Shown here one piece after another: positions 1 to 8,510 of a stretch of DNA of 64,000 nt. A model generated the notes under the pieces. It was not told where the DNA came from. It was given only the letters and a program-made list of their open reading frames with translations, and ran no database searches. The DNA comes from Polyangiaceae bacterium (GTDB taxonomy: Bacteria; Myxococcota_A; Polyangia; Polyangiales; Polyangiaceae): NCBI GenBank assembly GCA_041389725.1, contig JAWKRG010000002.1, positions 1,302,001 through 1,366,000 on the forward strand, given 5' to 3'. The position numbers and the translations under genes are program-made. How positions within the stretch are numbered: position 1 is the stretch's first letter; every line of letters begins with the position of its first letter.

Positions 1-22
1 CCGTCTGTTGATTTGGGTCTAA

Positions 23-193
23 GAGCAGATCTCAAAACCTCCCGTCGCCGGACGGCCGATCCATCCGCGCTGGCGTCGTTGCTTGCTGCGGGGCCCTCCT
101 CACGTATTTCAATACGCTCCGGGCGCTCCTCGCTCGCGCCTCGCCAGCTCGGCGCCTCGACCGCCCAGCTCGGTCCAGTTTTGAGATCTGCTC
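23..193. repeat. Inverted-repeat-bounded intergenic element
   Basis: A perfect 16-bp inverted repeat (GAGCAGATCTCAAAAC at 23-38, its reverse complement at 178-193) encloses about 140 bp of GC-rich sequence with further short inverted segments. No convincing reading frame fills it. The arrangement resembles a small non-autonomous (MITE-like) or structured-RNA element, but no target-site duplication is obvious and no second copy is visible in this window. The interpretation is inference; the inverted repeat itself is directly seen. Confidence 0.6.
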
Positions 194-203
194 TCAACGC
201 GCC

Positions 204-231
204 GCAGCGCGGGACACTAATCCCGCGCTGC
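204..231 (-). terminator. Strong hairpin downstream of a lipoprotein gene
   Basis: An 11-bp perfect stem (204-214 with 221-231) closes a 6-nt loop. It begins about 7 nt past the stop codon of the minus-strand lipoprotein gene ending at 238. No T-tract follows, so this is a terminator-like or 3'-end-stabilising hairpin rather than a classical intrinsic terminator. Confidence 0.5.
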
Positions 232-237
232 ACAGGC

Positions 238-855
238 TCACTTTCGTTTCACGACCATTCCACCAACGACCGTTTCGCCTGCGGCATTGCTGTCGAACTC
301 CACTTCCAGCCCTGGGAAGTGCCAGACTTTGATGCGGCCGAATTCTGGGTCATCTCGCGCCTCCGTGCGCTGTGGCCTTGGCAAATCGTGTGGCAGCCAA
401 CTGAAGGGCTTGCCCAGCACGATGTGGGTGTCGCTGACCCAGGGCGCGTTTTGCTCCGGGATCTGCGGCCAGCGCCCGGTGCGATGAACTCGGATGCGGC
501 TGGCGCGACCTTCGGCGTCGAAGAAGACATCGGTCCCCTTGTTGATGGAACGGCAGGGGCCCTCGTCCGGACAGCCGAGCTGCTGACGGGTGAAGCCCAA
601 GCAGTATCGCCCAATGCCGTCGCCTGCGACGACGGGGTATTCCCTCAGGCCAAAGCATCTCGTCACATTCTTGGGCCCAACTACTATGTCGCGTGACCGG
701 CAGCTGGGCTCGCTAAGGTCGATCTTGAACGTGGGCGCCGGTGCAAGCGGAACCCTTCGCGGCGGACCTGTGCGACGCTTCGAAGGTTGCTCGCAAGCAT
801 CCAGCATCCCAATCACGCAGAGCAGGACAAGAAGTCGCACTCCTGGGGTCTTCAT
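238..855 (-). CDS. Hypothetical lipoprotein
   Basis: 205-residue protein with a signal peptide (MKTP..., hydrophobic core residues 7-17) and a lipobox-like site ending at Cys20 (LDAC), so probably lipid-anchored in the envelope. A proline-rich linker follows, then a compact domain with several paired cysteines ('CRS', 'CFG', 'CLGF', 'CPDEGPC'). I recognise no family. The start at 855 is chosen because GGGAGG lies just upstream and because it precedes the signal peptide; the reading frame stays open much further upstream, but that part has no coding character. It is followed by a strong hairpin at 204-231. Real gene likely; function unknown. Confidence 0.75.
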   Translation of the reverse strand: MKTPGVRLLVLLCVIGMLDACEQPSKRRTGPPRRVPLAPAPTFKIDLSEPSCRSRDIVVGPKNVTRCFGLREYPVVAGDGIGRYCLGFTRQQLGCPDEGPCRSINKGTDVFFDAEGRASRIRVHRTGRWPQIPEQNAPWVSDTHIVLGKPFSWLPHDLPRPQRTEARDDPEFGRIKVWHFPGLEVEFDSNAAGETVVGGMVVKRK

Positions 856-1127
856 CACCCTCCCAAGAGTCCATGATGTACGACATCGCTGCCCCGGGCA
901 AACTCGCGCAGGCGCCGCGCGGATCGAATTGGAGCGGCTCAACGCGATTCGTGCTGCGTCCGTGATCCGAGACCCCTTGCTCTCTTGCACCGAAACTACC
1001 CCTGAGCAGGCGCCCGATGGGCACCTTCGGCGCATCTGCGCAAGCACTTCGCGAGTGCGCGACCCGCAAACTGCAGAGGCTGTGGCCACGCGTTGTCTTC
1101 GTGGCCCCTTCGCACTAGCGTGCTCCG
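856..1127. promoter_or_regulatory. Divergent intergenic region
   Basis: 272 bp separate the minus-strand lipoprotein gene and the plus-strand SecY-like chimera gene, so promoters for both must lie here. I see no recognisable -35/-10 pair, operator or small reading frame of convincing composition. Confidence 0.4.
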
Positions 1128-3191
1128 ATGCGGCTTGGGGAACGAAGCTGGCATTGGCGCGGGTTGCTGGGGGTTGTCGCCGCCGTCGTCGTCGTTTTCG
1201 TCGGTTCACGCATTCCGCTTCCGGGGTTCGACGACTTTGCGGTGCAGCAACTGAGACGACAATCCCAGTGGCTACCACCGGCGTCCACGAGCGTCCTGGC
1301 CCTCGGTATTCTGCCCGCAACGTCGGCGTACCTGCTCGTCGAGTTGATCGCAGTGCTGTTGCCTCGCCTCCGCGCGGCACGCCACCAGGCAAAAGTGCGC
1401 AAACGCTTGACTCGCGCGGCACGTCTCCTCACCGTCGCCTTGGCAGCGCTGCAAGCAGCGAGCGTCGCCATGTACGCAAGCAGCATCGAACTGCTGCAGG
1501 GGTCGCCCTGGCTCGTCGTAGTCACTCTGACTGGCGGCGCGTGCGCGCTACTGCTCCTGGCCGAAGCCATCACTCGCCATGGTTTGGTCAACGGCTTCGT
1601 CCTGCTGCTGGCTTTGGACGGGCTGCTGCGTGTTGGTCAGCTCAACGCGAGCACGGCAGAGCTTTCGCCTGGGGTCGCAGTGGCGCTGGGCGGCGCCGCC
1701 GTTCTTCTGATCGTGGCACTCACAGCGCTGTGTGCTGGGGTGGTAGTGCCCGTTTCGTGCAGTCCCAGGGGCGGCGCCTCGGCCAGGCCCTATCGTTCGA
1801 CGACGCCGGACACGGAACTGCTCGGGCTGGCAGCTCCCCCGAGTGGCGTGTTTCCGCTGACGGCCGCGCCTGCGCTGTTCATCGCGCTGGGGTCGCTCAC
1901 GCTACCTGCGGGTCTGCTCGGACGACTCGACACGCCCCTGGGCCGGGTGGGAGTCACGCTCGCGATTTCGATCGCCATGGGCTATCTGCTCAGCTCTGTA
2001 GTGCGCGCACGACGCGTCCTTGGTGAAGTGACGGAAGATGCAACTCGCGCAGCAACCCACCGAGTCGTCGCTTTTGGCGCGGGATATGTGACGAGCCTCG
2101 CCCTTGCGAACGAGGTCCTCAACTCGATTCACGCACCTTTGGGTGCATACGCTGTAGCTCTTGCTTCCGCGTTGAGCATGGATGCACGACAAGCTTGGCG
2201 TGCCCGGTCGTCGCAAAGCGCCTGGGTTTCCGTGCGCGAAGAGCGCCGAAGCTACGCCTGGGCCATCGCTGTGCATCGGCTTCGCAAGCATGGCATCCCC
2301 GTTCGGGCCGCAGGCATGGCTACTGCCACCCTGCTCAACTTCGTCGGTCCCTTCGCGCCCGTGGTGCTGCTCGTCCCACCGAAGCTCCGTGCTCGAGCAC
2401 GCAAACTGCTACGCCTCGAGGAGCACAACCCGACCAGACAAGTTCCTGAGAACGACGAGCAGTCGCTGGTCGAACTCGACCTTCGCCGGGTCGCCCGCCG
2501 GCGCTGGACGGCGCTCGCAATCGCGGCAGGACTGAGCGGGGCATTGGCGCTCGTGCCAAGCGTCCTTCATGACCGCATCGACGCAGCGCCCGTCGAACTC
2601 GCATTCCTCGAAGTGGACGACGCCGCTACGGCAGAACTGCGGCACTTGCCCGAACTACCGCCCGGTTTCGAACTGAGCGCCGAGTCGACGCGCGCCAACG
2701 AGTCCCTGTTCGTGTTGGTGAAACCGATCGGCGACGAGACTTCGGAATCGACACTCGAGCGTGCACGCAAGTGGGCTGCCACACAGAGCCCACCGAGGGG
2801 CACACGCTTCGTCTGGGGCCCCGACGCTGTGGTCGACCCCGATTCCCACGAAGAGACGCTGCGCGGCTATCGCAGCTACCTGGTCAACGACCCGCCAATT
2901 CTGACACACGAGCACATCGTGGATGCCGTTGCGAGCGTGCCCGACTTCGAAGCCGGCTTCGTGACCATCAGCTTCGATCCGACAGGCGCCGGGGCGTTTG
3001 CCAGCGCCACCACGCGACTGGTCGGCAGGCGCATCGCCATCCTCGTCGACGGCATGGTAACCAGTACGCCGGTCGTGCTTTCACCGATCGCGGGCGGACA
3101 AGTGACAATCACGATGAGCCGTGCCGATGGTGTCGAAGAGGCGGAGCGTTTGGCTGCTTCGTTGCGGACCGCAGCGCACAAGCCGCGCTGA
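1128..3191 (+). CDS. SecY-like membrane protein fused to a SecD P1-head-like domain
   Basis: 687 residues. The N-terminal about 430 residues are polytopic and echo SecY: a first helix ending in 'GSRIPLPGFD' (26-35; SecY has G-R-I-P-x-P-G), a second 'ILPATSAYLLVELIAVLLPRL' segment in the position of SecY helix 2, 'AEAITRHGLVNG' (145-156; SecY 'GExITxxGIGNG'), and an 'SGVFPLTAAPALF' helix like SecY helix 7. After a further helix (461-478) comes a non-membrane C-terminus. Residues 593-682 match the SecD P1 head subdomain pattern ('GRRIAILVDGMV', 'IAGGQVTI', then EEAERLAASLR). The SecD transmembrane bundle is absent. No strong ribosome site precedes the ATG, so the start is less certain. Family similarity is judged by eye. 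Role inferred: a divergent translocon-like or membrane-protein-handling factor. Confidence 0.7.
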   Translation: MRLGERSWHWRGLLGVVAAVVVVFVGSRIPLPGFDDFAVQQLRRQSQWLPPASTSVLALGILPATSAYLLVELIAVLLPRLRAARHQAKVRKRLTRAARLLTVALAALQAASVAMYASSIELLQGSPWLVVVTLTGGACALLLLAEAITRHGLVNGFVLLLALDGLLRVGQLNASTAELSPGVAVALGGAAVLLIVALTALCAGVVVPVSCSPRGGASARPYRSTTPDTELLGLAAPPSGVFPLTAAPALFIALGSLTLPAGLLGRLDTPLGRVGVTLAISIAMGYLLSSVVRARRVLGEVTEDATRAATHRVVAFGAGYVTSLALANEVLNSIHAPLGAYAVALASALSMDARQAWRARSSQSAWVSVREERRSYAWAIAVHRLRKHGIPVRAAGMATATLLNFVGPFAPVVLLVPPKLRARARKLLRLEEHNPTRQVPENDEQSLVELDLRRVARRRWTALAIAAGLSGALALVPSVLHDRIDAAPVELAFLEVDDAATAELRHLPELPPGFELSAESTRANESLFVLVKPIGDETSESTLERARKWAATQSPPRGTRFVWGPDAVVDPDSHEETLRGYRSYLVNDPPILTHEHIVDAVASVPDFEAGFVTISFDPTGAGAFASATTRLVGRRIAILVDGMVTSTPVVLSPIAGGQVTITMSRADGVEEAERLAASLRTAAHKPR

Positions 3192-3360
3192 CGCGAGTGA
3201 AGCGCTGGTCGCGCTGCGATGCGCGGGCGCCAATGCGTTGTACGTTCGCGCCGCTGCTGCATGAAGCCTGGAAGTGCTGCGTCGTATCGGGCATCTACGA
3301 CGGACAGCTCGAGCACACGACGCACGCGTCGTGGAGAGACCGAGCATGGAGGAACGACGG

Positions 3361-5733
3361 ATGAAGCGCCTGACCACGAAGCTATGCGCCCTCTTTTCGC
3401 TTCTTGTCTGGGTTACGTGGCTGGTGGCGTGCGGGTCGGACTCGGGCGGGTCGAGCGTGCCCGGCGCTGGCGTTGGGGGCACGGGTGCGGTCGCGGGCAC
3501 GGGTGCGAATGCGGGGGTGGGCGCGAGTGCGGGCCTCGATGAGCCACCCTTCGCCGATCCGGGTGCGGATGCGCCGCCCTTGGAGCTCCCCGCAGACATC
3601 ACGGCCCTGGCGCAGAGCGTCGTCGACGCCACGACGCTCGATGAAGCAATCGCAGCCACTCAGAAAGTACTCGCGCGCGGCGGCGTGTCCACGGTTCGGG
3701 ATGATACGGTGCTCAGCCCGGGGGACGCGCCCGCGTCGACACTCAGCGTACCGAGCATCGTGCTTGCCGACATGGCACTCGAAGCCATGCAGCGCCGCGA
3801 TGTGGCAACCTTGACGGGCTCGGACCTGGCCAACCTGTTTCATGCCGTGGGCTGGCCGGTACCCGAGGGCAAGAGCCCGCGCGAAGGTTTCATGGGCTTC
3901 CTCTCCGCCTGGACACGAGCGGCGCTCGTCAGTCCCGAGGAGCCCACGAGCTTCGCCATCCTGTTCATCGCGGCCTCCAACCAGCTGCAAAAGCCCCGCG
4001 CGAACCTCTCGCTCGCCGAGCAAGACCTGGACTTCGTGCGCTTCTCGCTGCTCGAGCTGGAGCTTCTCTCGGCGGCGTTTGCGCGCGTCTCTGCGCCTCT
4101 CGATCCGCAGCCCCTCGCCGGATCGGCAACGGCCTGCGGAGAGATCAAGAAGCATCTGGGAATACTCGACCAAGGAGCCAAGATTGGAATGTCCGAGGCC
4201 TTCGGGCAGTGGAAGACCGCCGTGGTCGAAGCGCTCGAGGAGACCTTCGGCAGCCAAGCTGCGAACCTAGGCAAAGGATTCTTCAAGGCCCTGGACGTGG
4301 TGAAAGTCGGCACGAAGCTATGGAAGGTCGTCCAGTACTTTCGCTACGGCAAACTGGCTTTGAGCATCGACACGCCGAACCCCACGAAGAAGCCCAGGAA
4401 GACCAGCGGCAAGAAGTTCGGCAAGCTGACCGCGCGGGCCGGAGTCGACCAGAAGGCCTACGACGACTACAAGAAGTGGCTCTCCCACGAGACTCAGAAG
4501 ACGCTTTCGCAGATCAGCGACTGCTTCGCGTACCTCGGACTTCCGCAGAAGACGGACATCAATGACGTCGCGAAGGATGCAGCGAACTGGCGCGTCTCCT
4601 GGAACATCGAGAAGGGCTCCGGGACCGAGGTGCTGTTCAAGGAAGGGCAGAAGTTCAAGATCGTGTCCCGGCTGGAGAACCAACTCGCCAAGGGGAGTGA
4701 CACGGAAGCCACGAACAGCGTCGAGTTCGAAATCTTGCCGCAGCTGAACGACATCGACACGGGCACGGAGCGCAAGCGGCATGCGGTCTTCTCGGCACAG
4801 CTGCGACGTGGCAACGCTCCCGACTTGGTCACCGCGTGGGGCTCTGGCAAATCTGGCTACAAGGCTTGGAAGGGGGATGCCTTGGGCGCCGTCCTCGGTG
4901 CGTCGAGTGCGATCATGGACACCGTAGGGAACTTCGCGTTGGAGGTCGCCTCACCCAAGCGCTACGTGACCCAAGAGCTGATCGAGATCGTGCCCAAGGG
5001 GTGGGTCGGGACCATCGTCATCACCGAGCAAGGCCACCAGGCGGAGTACTCGGAGAACACGATGAGTCCGAAGACCTGGACCAGCTGGGTAGGTGGCTTC
5101 CGTTTCGAGACCGTCATGACCCTGGGCGGGAGTGAGGCGCTCTCGCCGTCGGTAGCGGCGGGTGTGGAAGGCATCGGCCGTTCAGCTTCTCGCTGCGACT
5201 TCGACTTTTCAGACGCGAGCGGCGCCGAGAACACCTGCGAGGGCTGCAACTACGGTCCGTCGGATCACAGCCTCATCCGCAACAACGCGACCTGGTCGCG
5301 CTCGGTTCCGCTCGGTGAGGATGGAACCGCAGTGATCTTCACGGCCTACCCCGAGGACGTCTTCGGGCCTTTGAAGGCATCCTTGCCTCCCGAAATTCAG
5401 GCGAAGATCGGCTCTTTCGAGCTCCTGATTGCTCCACCCGGATGCGGGCAGGATCAGGGCCTGACGTCGAACTACACCAGCAAGTCCACCTACCTGAACG
5501 GCTGGATCACGAACGAGACGTACAACATCGAGCCATTCCCGGTCGACCACCTGTGGACTGGACCCTGGCCCGACATGCAACCCGCGCTGCTCGTCACGGG
5601 CAAGCTGGACGCGGATGGGCAAGCGCGCGTGATCCAGCGTTCGCTCTCCCTGGAGTCCACCCGTGAAGTGATCACCACTCACAAGGTCCCAAGCATGCTG
5701 ACGGTGCAGATCGATCTGCGTCGAGTGGACTGA
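3361..5733 (+). CDS. Large hypothetical lipoprotein
   Basis: 790 residues. A signal peptide (KRLTTK, then a Leu/Trp-rich core) ends in the lipobox LVAC, followed by the Gly/Ala/Ser-rich spacer typical of myxobacterial outer-surface lipoproteins. The long body has no family I recognise. It has a helical first half, a Lys-rich stretch around residues 340-360 and a mostly beta C-terminal half with a 'CDFDF...CEGC' cysteine cluster. The start at 3361 is supported by GGAGGAACG just upstream and by the signal peptide; an in-frame upstream ATG at 3274 would bury the signal sequence. It is a single gene with 169 bp before it and 159 bp after. Function unknown. Confidence 0.8.
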   Translation: MKRLTTKLCALFSLLVWVTWLVACGSDSGGSSVPGAGVGGTGAVAGTGANAGVGASAGLDEPPFADPGADAPPLELPADITALAQSVVDATTLDEAIAATQKVLARGGVSTVRDDTVLSPGDAPASTLSVPSIVLADMALEAMQRRDVATLTGSDLANLFHAVGWPVPEGKSPREGFMGFLSAWTRAALVSPEEPTSFAILFIAASNQLQKPRANLSLAEQDLDFVRFSLLELELLSAAFARVSAPLDPQPLAGSATACGEIKKHLGILDQGAKIGMSEAFGQWKTAVVEALEETFGSQAANLGKGFFKALDVVKVGTKLWKVVQYFRYGKLALSIDTPNPTKKPRKTSGKKFGKLTARAGVDQKAYDDYKKWLSHETQKTLSQISDCFAYLGLPQKTDINDVAKDAANWRVSWNIEKGSGTEVLFKEGQKFKIVSRLENQLAKGSDTEATNSVEFEILPQLNDIDTGTERKRHAVFSAQLRRGNAPDLVTAWGSGKSGYKAWKGDALGAVLGASSAIMDTVGNFALEVASPKRYVTQELIEIVPKGWVGTIVITEQGHQAEYSENTMSPKTWTSWVGGFRFETVMTLGGSEALSPSVAAGVEGIGRSASRCDFDFSDASGAENTCEGCNYGPSDHSLIRNNATWSRSVPLGEDGTAVIFTAYPEDVFGPLKASLPPEIQAKIGSFELLIAPPGCGQDQGLTSNYTSKSTYLNGWITNETYNIEPFPVDHLWTGPWPDMQPALLVTGKLDADGQARVIQRSLSLESTREVITTHKVPSMLTVQIDLRRVD

Positions 5734-5892
5734 CGGGCGAACGTTCGCGCTCCGGGCACAAAACAAGGCAAATCGGCGTGAAGAAGGCGCGAATTCGCGC
5801 CCACCACGCGCGAGGCTCCTCGGCACATTCCAGTCCGGCGGAACACGGCGTCCGTATTCGGCGGCGCGTGGTCCGGTTATGAGGGGGGAGTC

Positions 5893-8034
5893 ATGCGCAT
5901 TGCAGTCGTTCTCGATTCGCCGCCGGGTGAGGCCCGGTCCGTCGTGATGCTTCCGGGTATCGATCCCTTGACGCGCGCACTCTCCGACGCGTTGGGGCAC
6001 CAGGCGCAAGTGGAGCACGTGGTGCTCGCGCGAATGGATGCAGACTGGGAAGCGCTCGCGCAGCGAGCGGTGCGACTCGAGGCGGTCGAGGATCCGGCAA
6101 TCGAAGAGGCCCTGCGCGAAGGGACGAGCGCCCTGCAAGCGAGTGACCTCGATCGCGCCGAGCGCGCATTCATCATGGCGGAGTCGTTGCTGTCCTGGGA
6201 GCATGGGCCCCGACGGGCAGACGTACTGGTGCGGCTGGCACAGATCGAACGCGCGCGGGGCAAGCCTTCGGCACCGCTCTTGGATCGTGCGCTCTCGATG
6301 GTCGTAGATCACGAGGCCGCGCTTCGTCAGCGCATCGAGGTAGCGCGTGAAGCTGGTGATCTGGCGACTGCCGCGGCGCTTCGTCGGCGGTTGCTGCAAC
6401 GCGTGGACAGTGAACAAGAACGCGCAGAGCAGCTTTCGTCGATCGCCGACGAGTCGCTCTCGGCCACCACCGAGGCGTTGGAACAAGCTCTCGCGCTCCG
6501 GCCCAAGGATCCACGCCTCCTGGAGCGTTTGCAGGCCAGCCTGGAAGCCCAGGGCCGCTGGCGCGAAGCAGTGAACGCAAAAGTCGCACTCACGGAAACG
6601 ATCCAGGAGCCCAAGGATCGCGCCCGAGCCTTCACGGCGGCCGCAGGCATGTGCGCTCGGCGCACGGGGGACGTCGCACGTTCGGTCGCGCTGTTCGAAG
6701 CAGCAATCGCCGACGACCCAGCAACGCCGGGCGCCTTCGACGCGATCGAAGGCGTGCTGAAGAAGAACCAGGACTTCGCGGGGCTCGCTAGCGCCTACGA
6801 GCGGCAGCTGGAACGGTTGGGGGACGACGTTTCGGCACAAGAAGACTTGCTCTACAAACTGGCCGAGCTCCGGGCGGACCAACTAGGAGACCAGCAAGGA
6901 GCCGTGCTGGCGTTGGATCGACTGGTGCAGTCCAATCCAAGAAACGTGGAAGCACGTGCACGGCTCGCGGAACACTTGGAGCAAATGGGGGAGCTAGTGT
7001 TGGCGGCCCGCTGCCTCGAGAACGCAGCGGTGTGGGCCCCGACGCGGCCGCAGACGTTCCGCAGCTTGCACCGCATTTGCGCAAGCCTCGGGGATTCCGA
7101 TCGCGACTACTGCGCTTGCGCGGTGTTGGTGCACCTGGGCGAGGCGGGTGTGGACGAGCAAGCGGTGTATCGCCGCTACGCGCCCGAGACGACCGTGCGA
7201 CCGCAGTCACCTCTCGAAGCCGCCACCTGGAGCGAACTCGCCATCGCGGAGCATGACGAGGTCGTCTCGCACATCGTGCACGCAGTGGCGCCTGCGGCGA
7301 TCGAGCTTCGCACCGCGCAGCTCGCCGGGCATCTGCCGCGCATGGACGAGAGCGCTCGACACGACCCCGAAAAGACGACGATCACGGCCGTGCGGACCGC
7401 GGCCTGGGCGGCGGCAATCCTGGGCATCGCGCCACCCGCGATCTACACGGCGAACGAGAGCATTCCCGGTGGCGTCGTGGGTCCACCCACGACCAAGCCG
7501 ACGCTGCTGCTGGGCAAAGGCATGCTCAGCGGGCGCTCGGTGCCGGAACTCGCGTTCGTCATGGGCCGGGAGCTCGCCAGCCAACACCTGAGCGGGCGTC
7601 TGCTCACCTTCTTCCCGACCGTAGCAGAGCTTCGCGCGCTATTGGTCGCTGCGGTGGGCCAAGTGCTCCCGACGTCGCTGCCTCCCGAGGCGCTGCAGCT
7701 GGGTGCCGAACTGAAGAAGCGCTTGAACGAGGCGCAAACACGCGAGCTCACCAGTGCGGTCGAACGACTCCAAGCCCGCGATGGACGTTTGGATCTGAAG
7801 CCCTGGATGCGCTCCGTGGAGTTGGCTTCTTGTCGCGCCGGGCTCGTGGCGTGCGGGGACATCACCGCTGCCGCGCGCATGCTCGCCATCGATGGCCGCG
7901 TCGTCGGCGGACTCTCTGCGGCGGATCGGGTGCGCGATCTGATTCCGTTTTCAGTCTCCGAGGCGTGCGCAAAAGCGCGGCGCGCCATCGGCATCACGCC
8001 ACGACTCGCCAGCGTACCGCCCCCCGCGGGCTGA
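5893..8034 (+). CDS. TPR-type repeat protein with degenerate peptidase-like C-terminus
   Basis: 713 residues, no signal peptide or membrane helix, so cytoplasmic. Residues about 65-410 are a run of helical, TPR-like repeats rich in Ala/Leu/Glu/Arg ('LEQALALRPKDPRLLERL', 'ALFEAAIADDPATPGAFDAI', 'LDRLVQSNPRNVEARARL'). The C-terminal third contains 'PELAFVMGRELASQH', which resembles an M48-like 'GHE' helix in which the zinc-binding His positions are lost, so it is probably a non-catalytic scaffold. A strong GAGGGGGGAG site precedes the ATG. Such large TPR proteins are common in Myxococcota; the partner is unknown. Confidence 0.8.
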   Translation: MRIAVVLDSPPGEARSVVMLPGIDPLTRALSDALGHQAQVEHVVLARMDADWEALAQRAVRLEAVEDPAIEEALREGTSALQASDLDRAERAFIMAESLLSWEHGPRRADVLVRLAQIERARGKPSAPLLDRALSMVVDHEAALRQRIEVAREAGDLATAAALRRRLLQRVDSEQERAEQLSSIADESLSATTEALEQALALRPKDPRLLERLQASLEAQGRWREAVNAKVALTETIQEPKDRARAFTAAAGMCARRTGDVARSVALFEAAIADDPATPGAFDAIEGVLKKNQDFAGLASAYERQLERLGDDVSAQEDLLYKLAELRADQLGDQQGAVLALDRLVQSNPRNVEARARLAEHLEQMGELVLAARCLENAAVWAPTRPQTFRSLHRICASLGDSDRDYCACAVLVHLGEAGVDEQAVYRRYAPETTVRPQSPLEAATWSELAIAEHDEVVSHIVHAVAPAAIELRTAQLAGHLPRMDESARHDPEKTTITAVRTAAWAAAILGIAPPAIYTANESIPGGVVGPPTTKPTLLLGKGMLSGRSVPELAFVMGRELASQHLSGRLLTFFPTVAELRALLVAAVGQVLPTSLPPEALQLGAELKKRLNEAQTRELTSAVERLQARDGRLDLKPWMRSVELASCRAGLVACGDITAAARMLAIDGRVVGGLSAADRVRDLIPFSVSEACAKARRAIGITPRLASVPPPAG

Positions 8035-8063
8035 CACCCGTTCCCTCGCCATCCTCCAGCGAT

Positions 8064-8501
8064 ATGATGGTGTTCGAGGTCTTGATGGTCGTATTTCCCG
8101 CCCTAGGCAGCGCCTTGTGCTGGCTCATCGGAGCACTCGTGGTGTTGCACGCGTACCGCCGGCGCCGTCGCTTTCGGAAGCTGGCGGAACTCGCGGTCAC
8201 GACGGGCCGAGTCGTGCGCGTGTCGCGGAACAACGATGGCGGGGTCTACTCCGTCATGGAGTTCGAGGACCGAAGCGGCTCCCTGCGGACGGTGATCTGC
8301 GACCTGGGTCAGAAACGCAACGTCGTCGGCGCCACGGCGACTGTGGCGTACGATCCCTCCGTGCCAACTGGGGAGGCGCTCGTACGGGACCAAGCGGAAA
8401 ACGTGACTACGGGTTGGATCGTCGGCAGCATCTTCATGGCGCTGGGAACCGTGCTACTCGCCGTCACGATCCTCGACGCGCTGGGCGTGAAACCACCCTG
8501 A
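8064..8501 (+). CDS. DUF3592-like membrane protein
   Basis: 145 residues with two hydrophobic helices (about 3-26 and 113-135) flanking a small soluble domain. The domain contains 'TTGRVVRVSRNN.....YSVMEFEDRSGS' and a 'VAYDPSVPTGEAL' segment, the arrangement of DUF3592 proteins, whose function is unknown. The gene starts 29 bp after the TPR gene stop. Two adjacent ATG codons (8064 and 8067) are possible, and no clear ribosome site is visible. It is convergent with the beta-helix gene, with only 9 bp between. Confidence 0.7.
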   Translation: MMVFEVLMVVFPALGSALCWLIGALVVLHAYRRRRRFRKLAELAVTTGRVVRVSRNNDGGVYSVMEFEDRSGSLRTVICDLGQKRNVVGATATVAYDPSVPTGEALVRDQAENVTTGWIVGSIFMALGTVLLAVTILDALGVKPP

Positions 8502-8510
8502 CCTCCCGGT

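Noticed and set aside
13..696. Plus-strand reading frame of 227 residues over the first lipoprotein gene
   Set aside because: Arg/Ser/Pro-rich composition, no ribosome site, antisense to a better-supported gene with signal peptide and GGGAGG.
590..2026. Plus-strand 478-residue frame
   Set aside because: Arg-rich, low-complexity composition typical of a high-GC alternative frame; overlaps two genes on different strands.
5737..5748. GCGAACGTTCGC palindrome after the large lipoprotein gene as terminator
   Set aside because: Twelve-base palindrome without a loop or T-tract; cannot form a normal terminator hairpin.
5209..6882. Minus-strand 557-residue frame
   Set aside because: Antisense to the TPR gene, which has helical repeats and a strong ribosome site.
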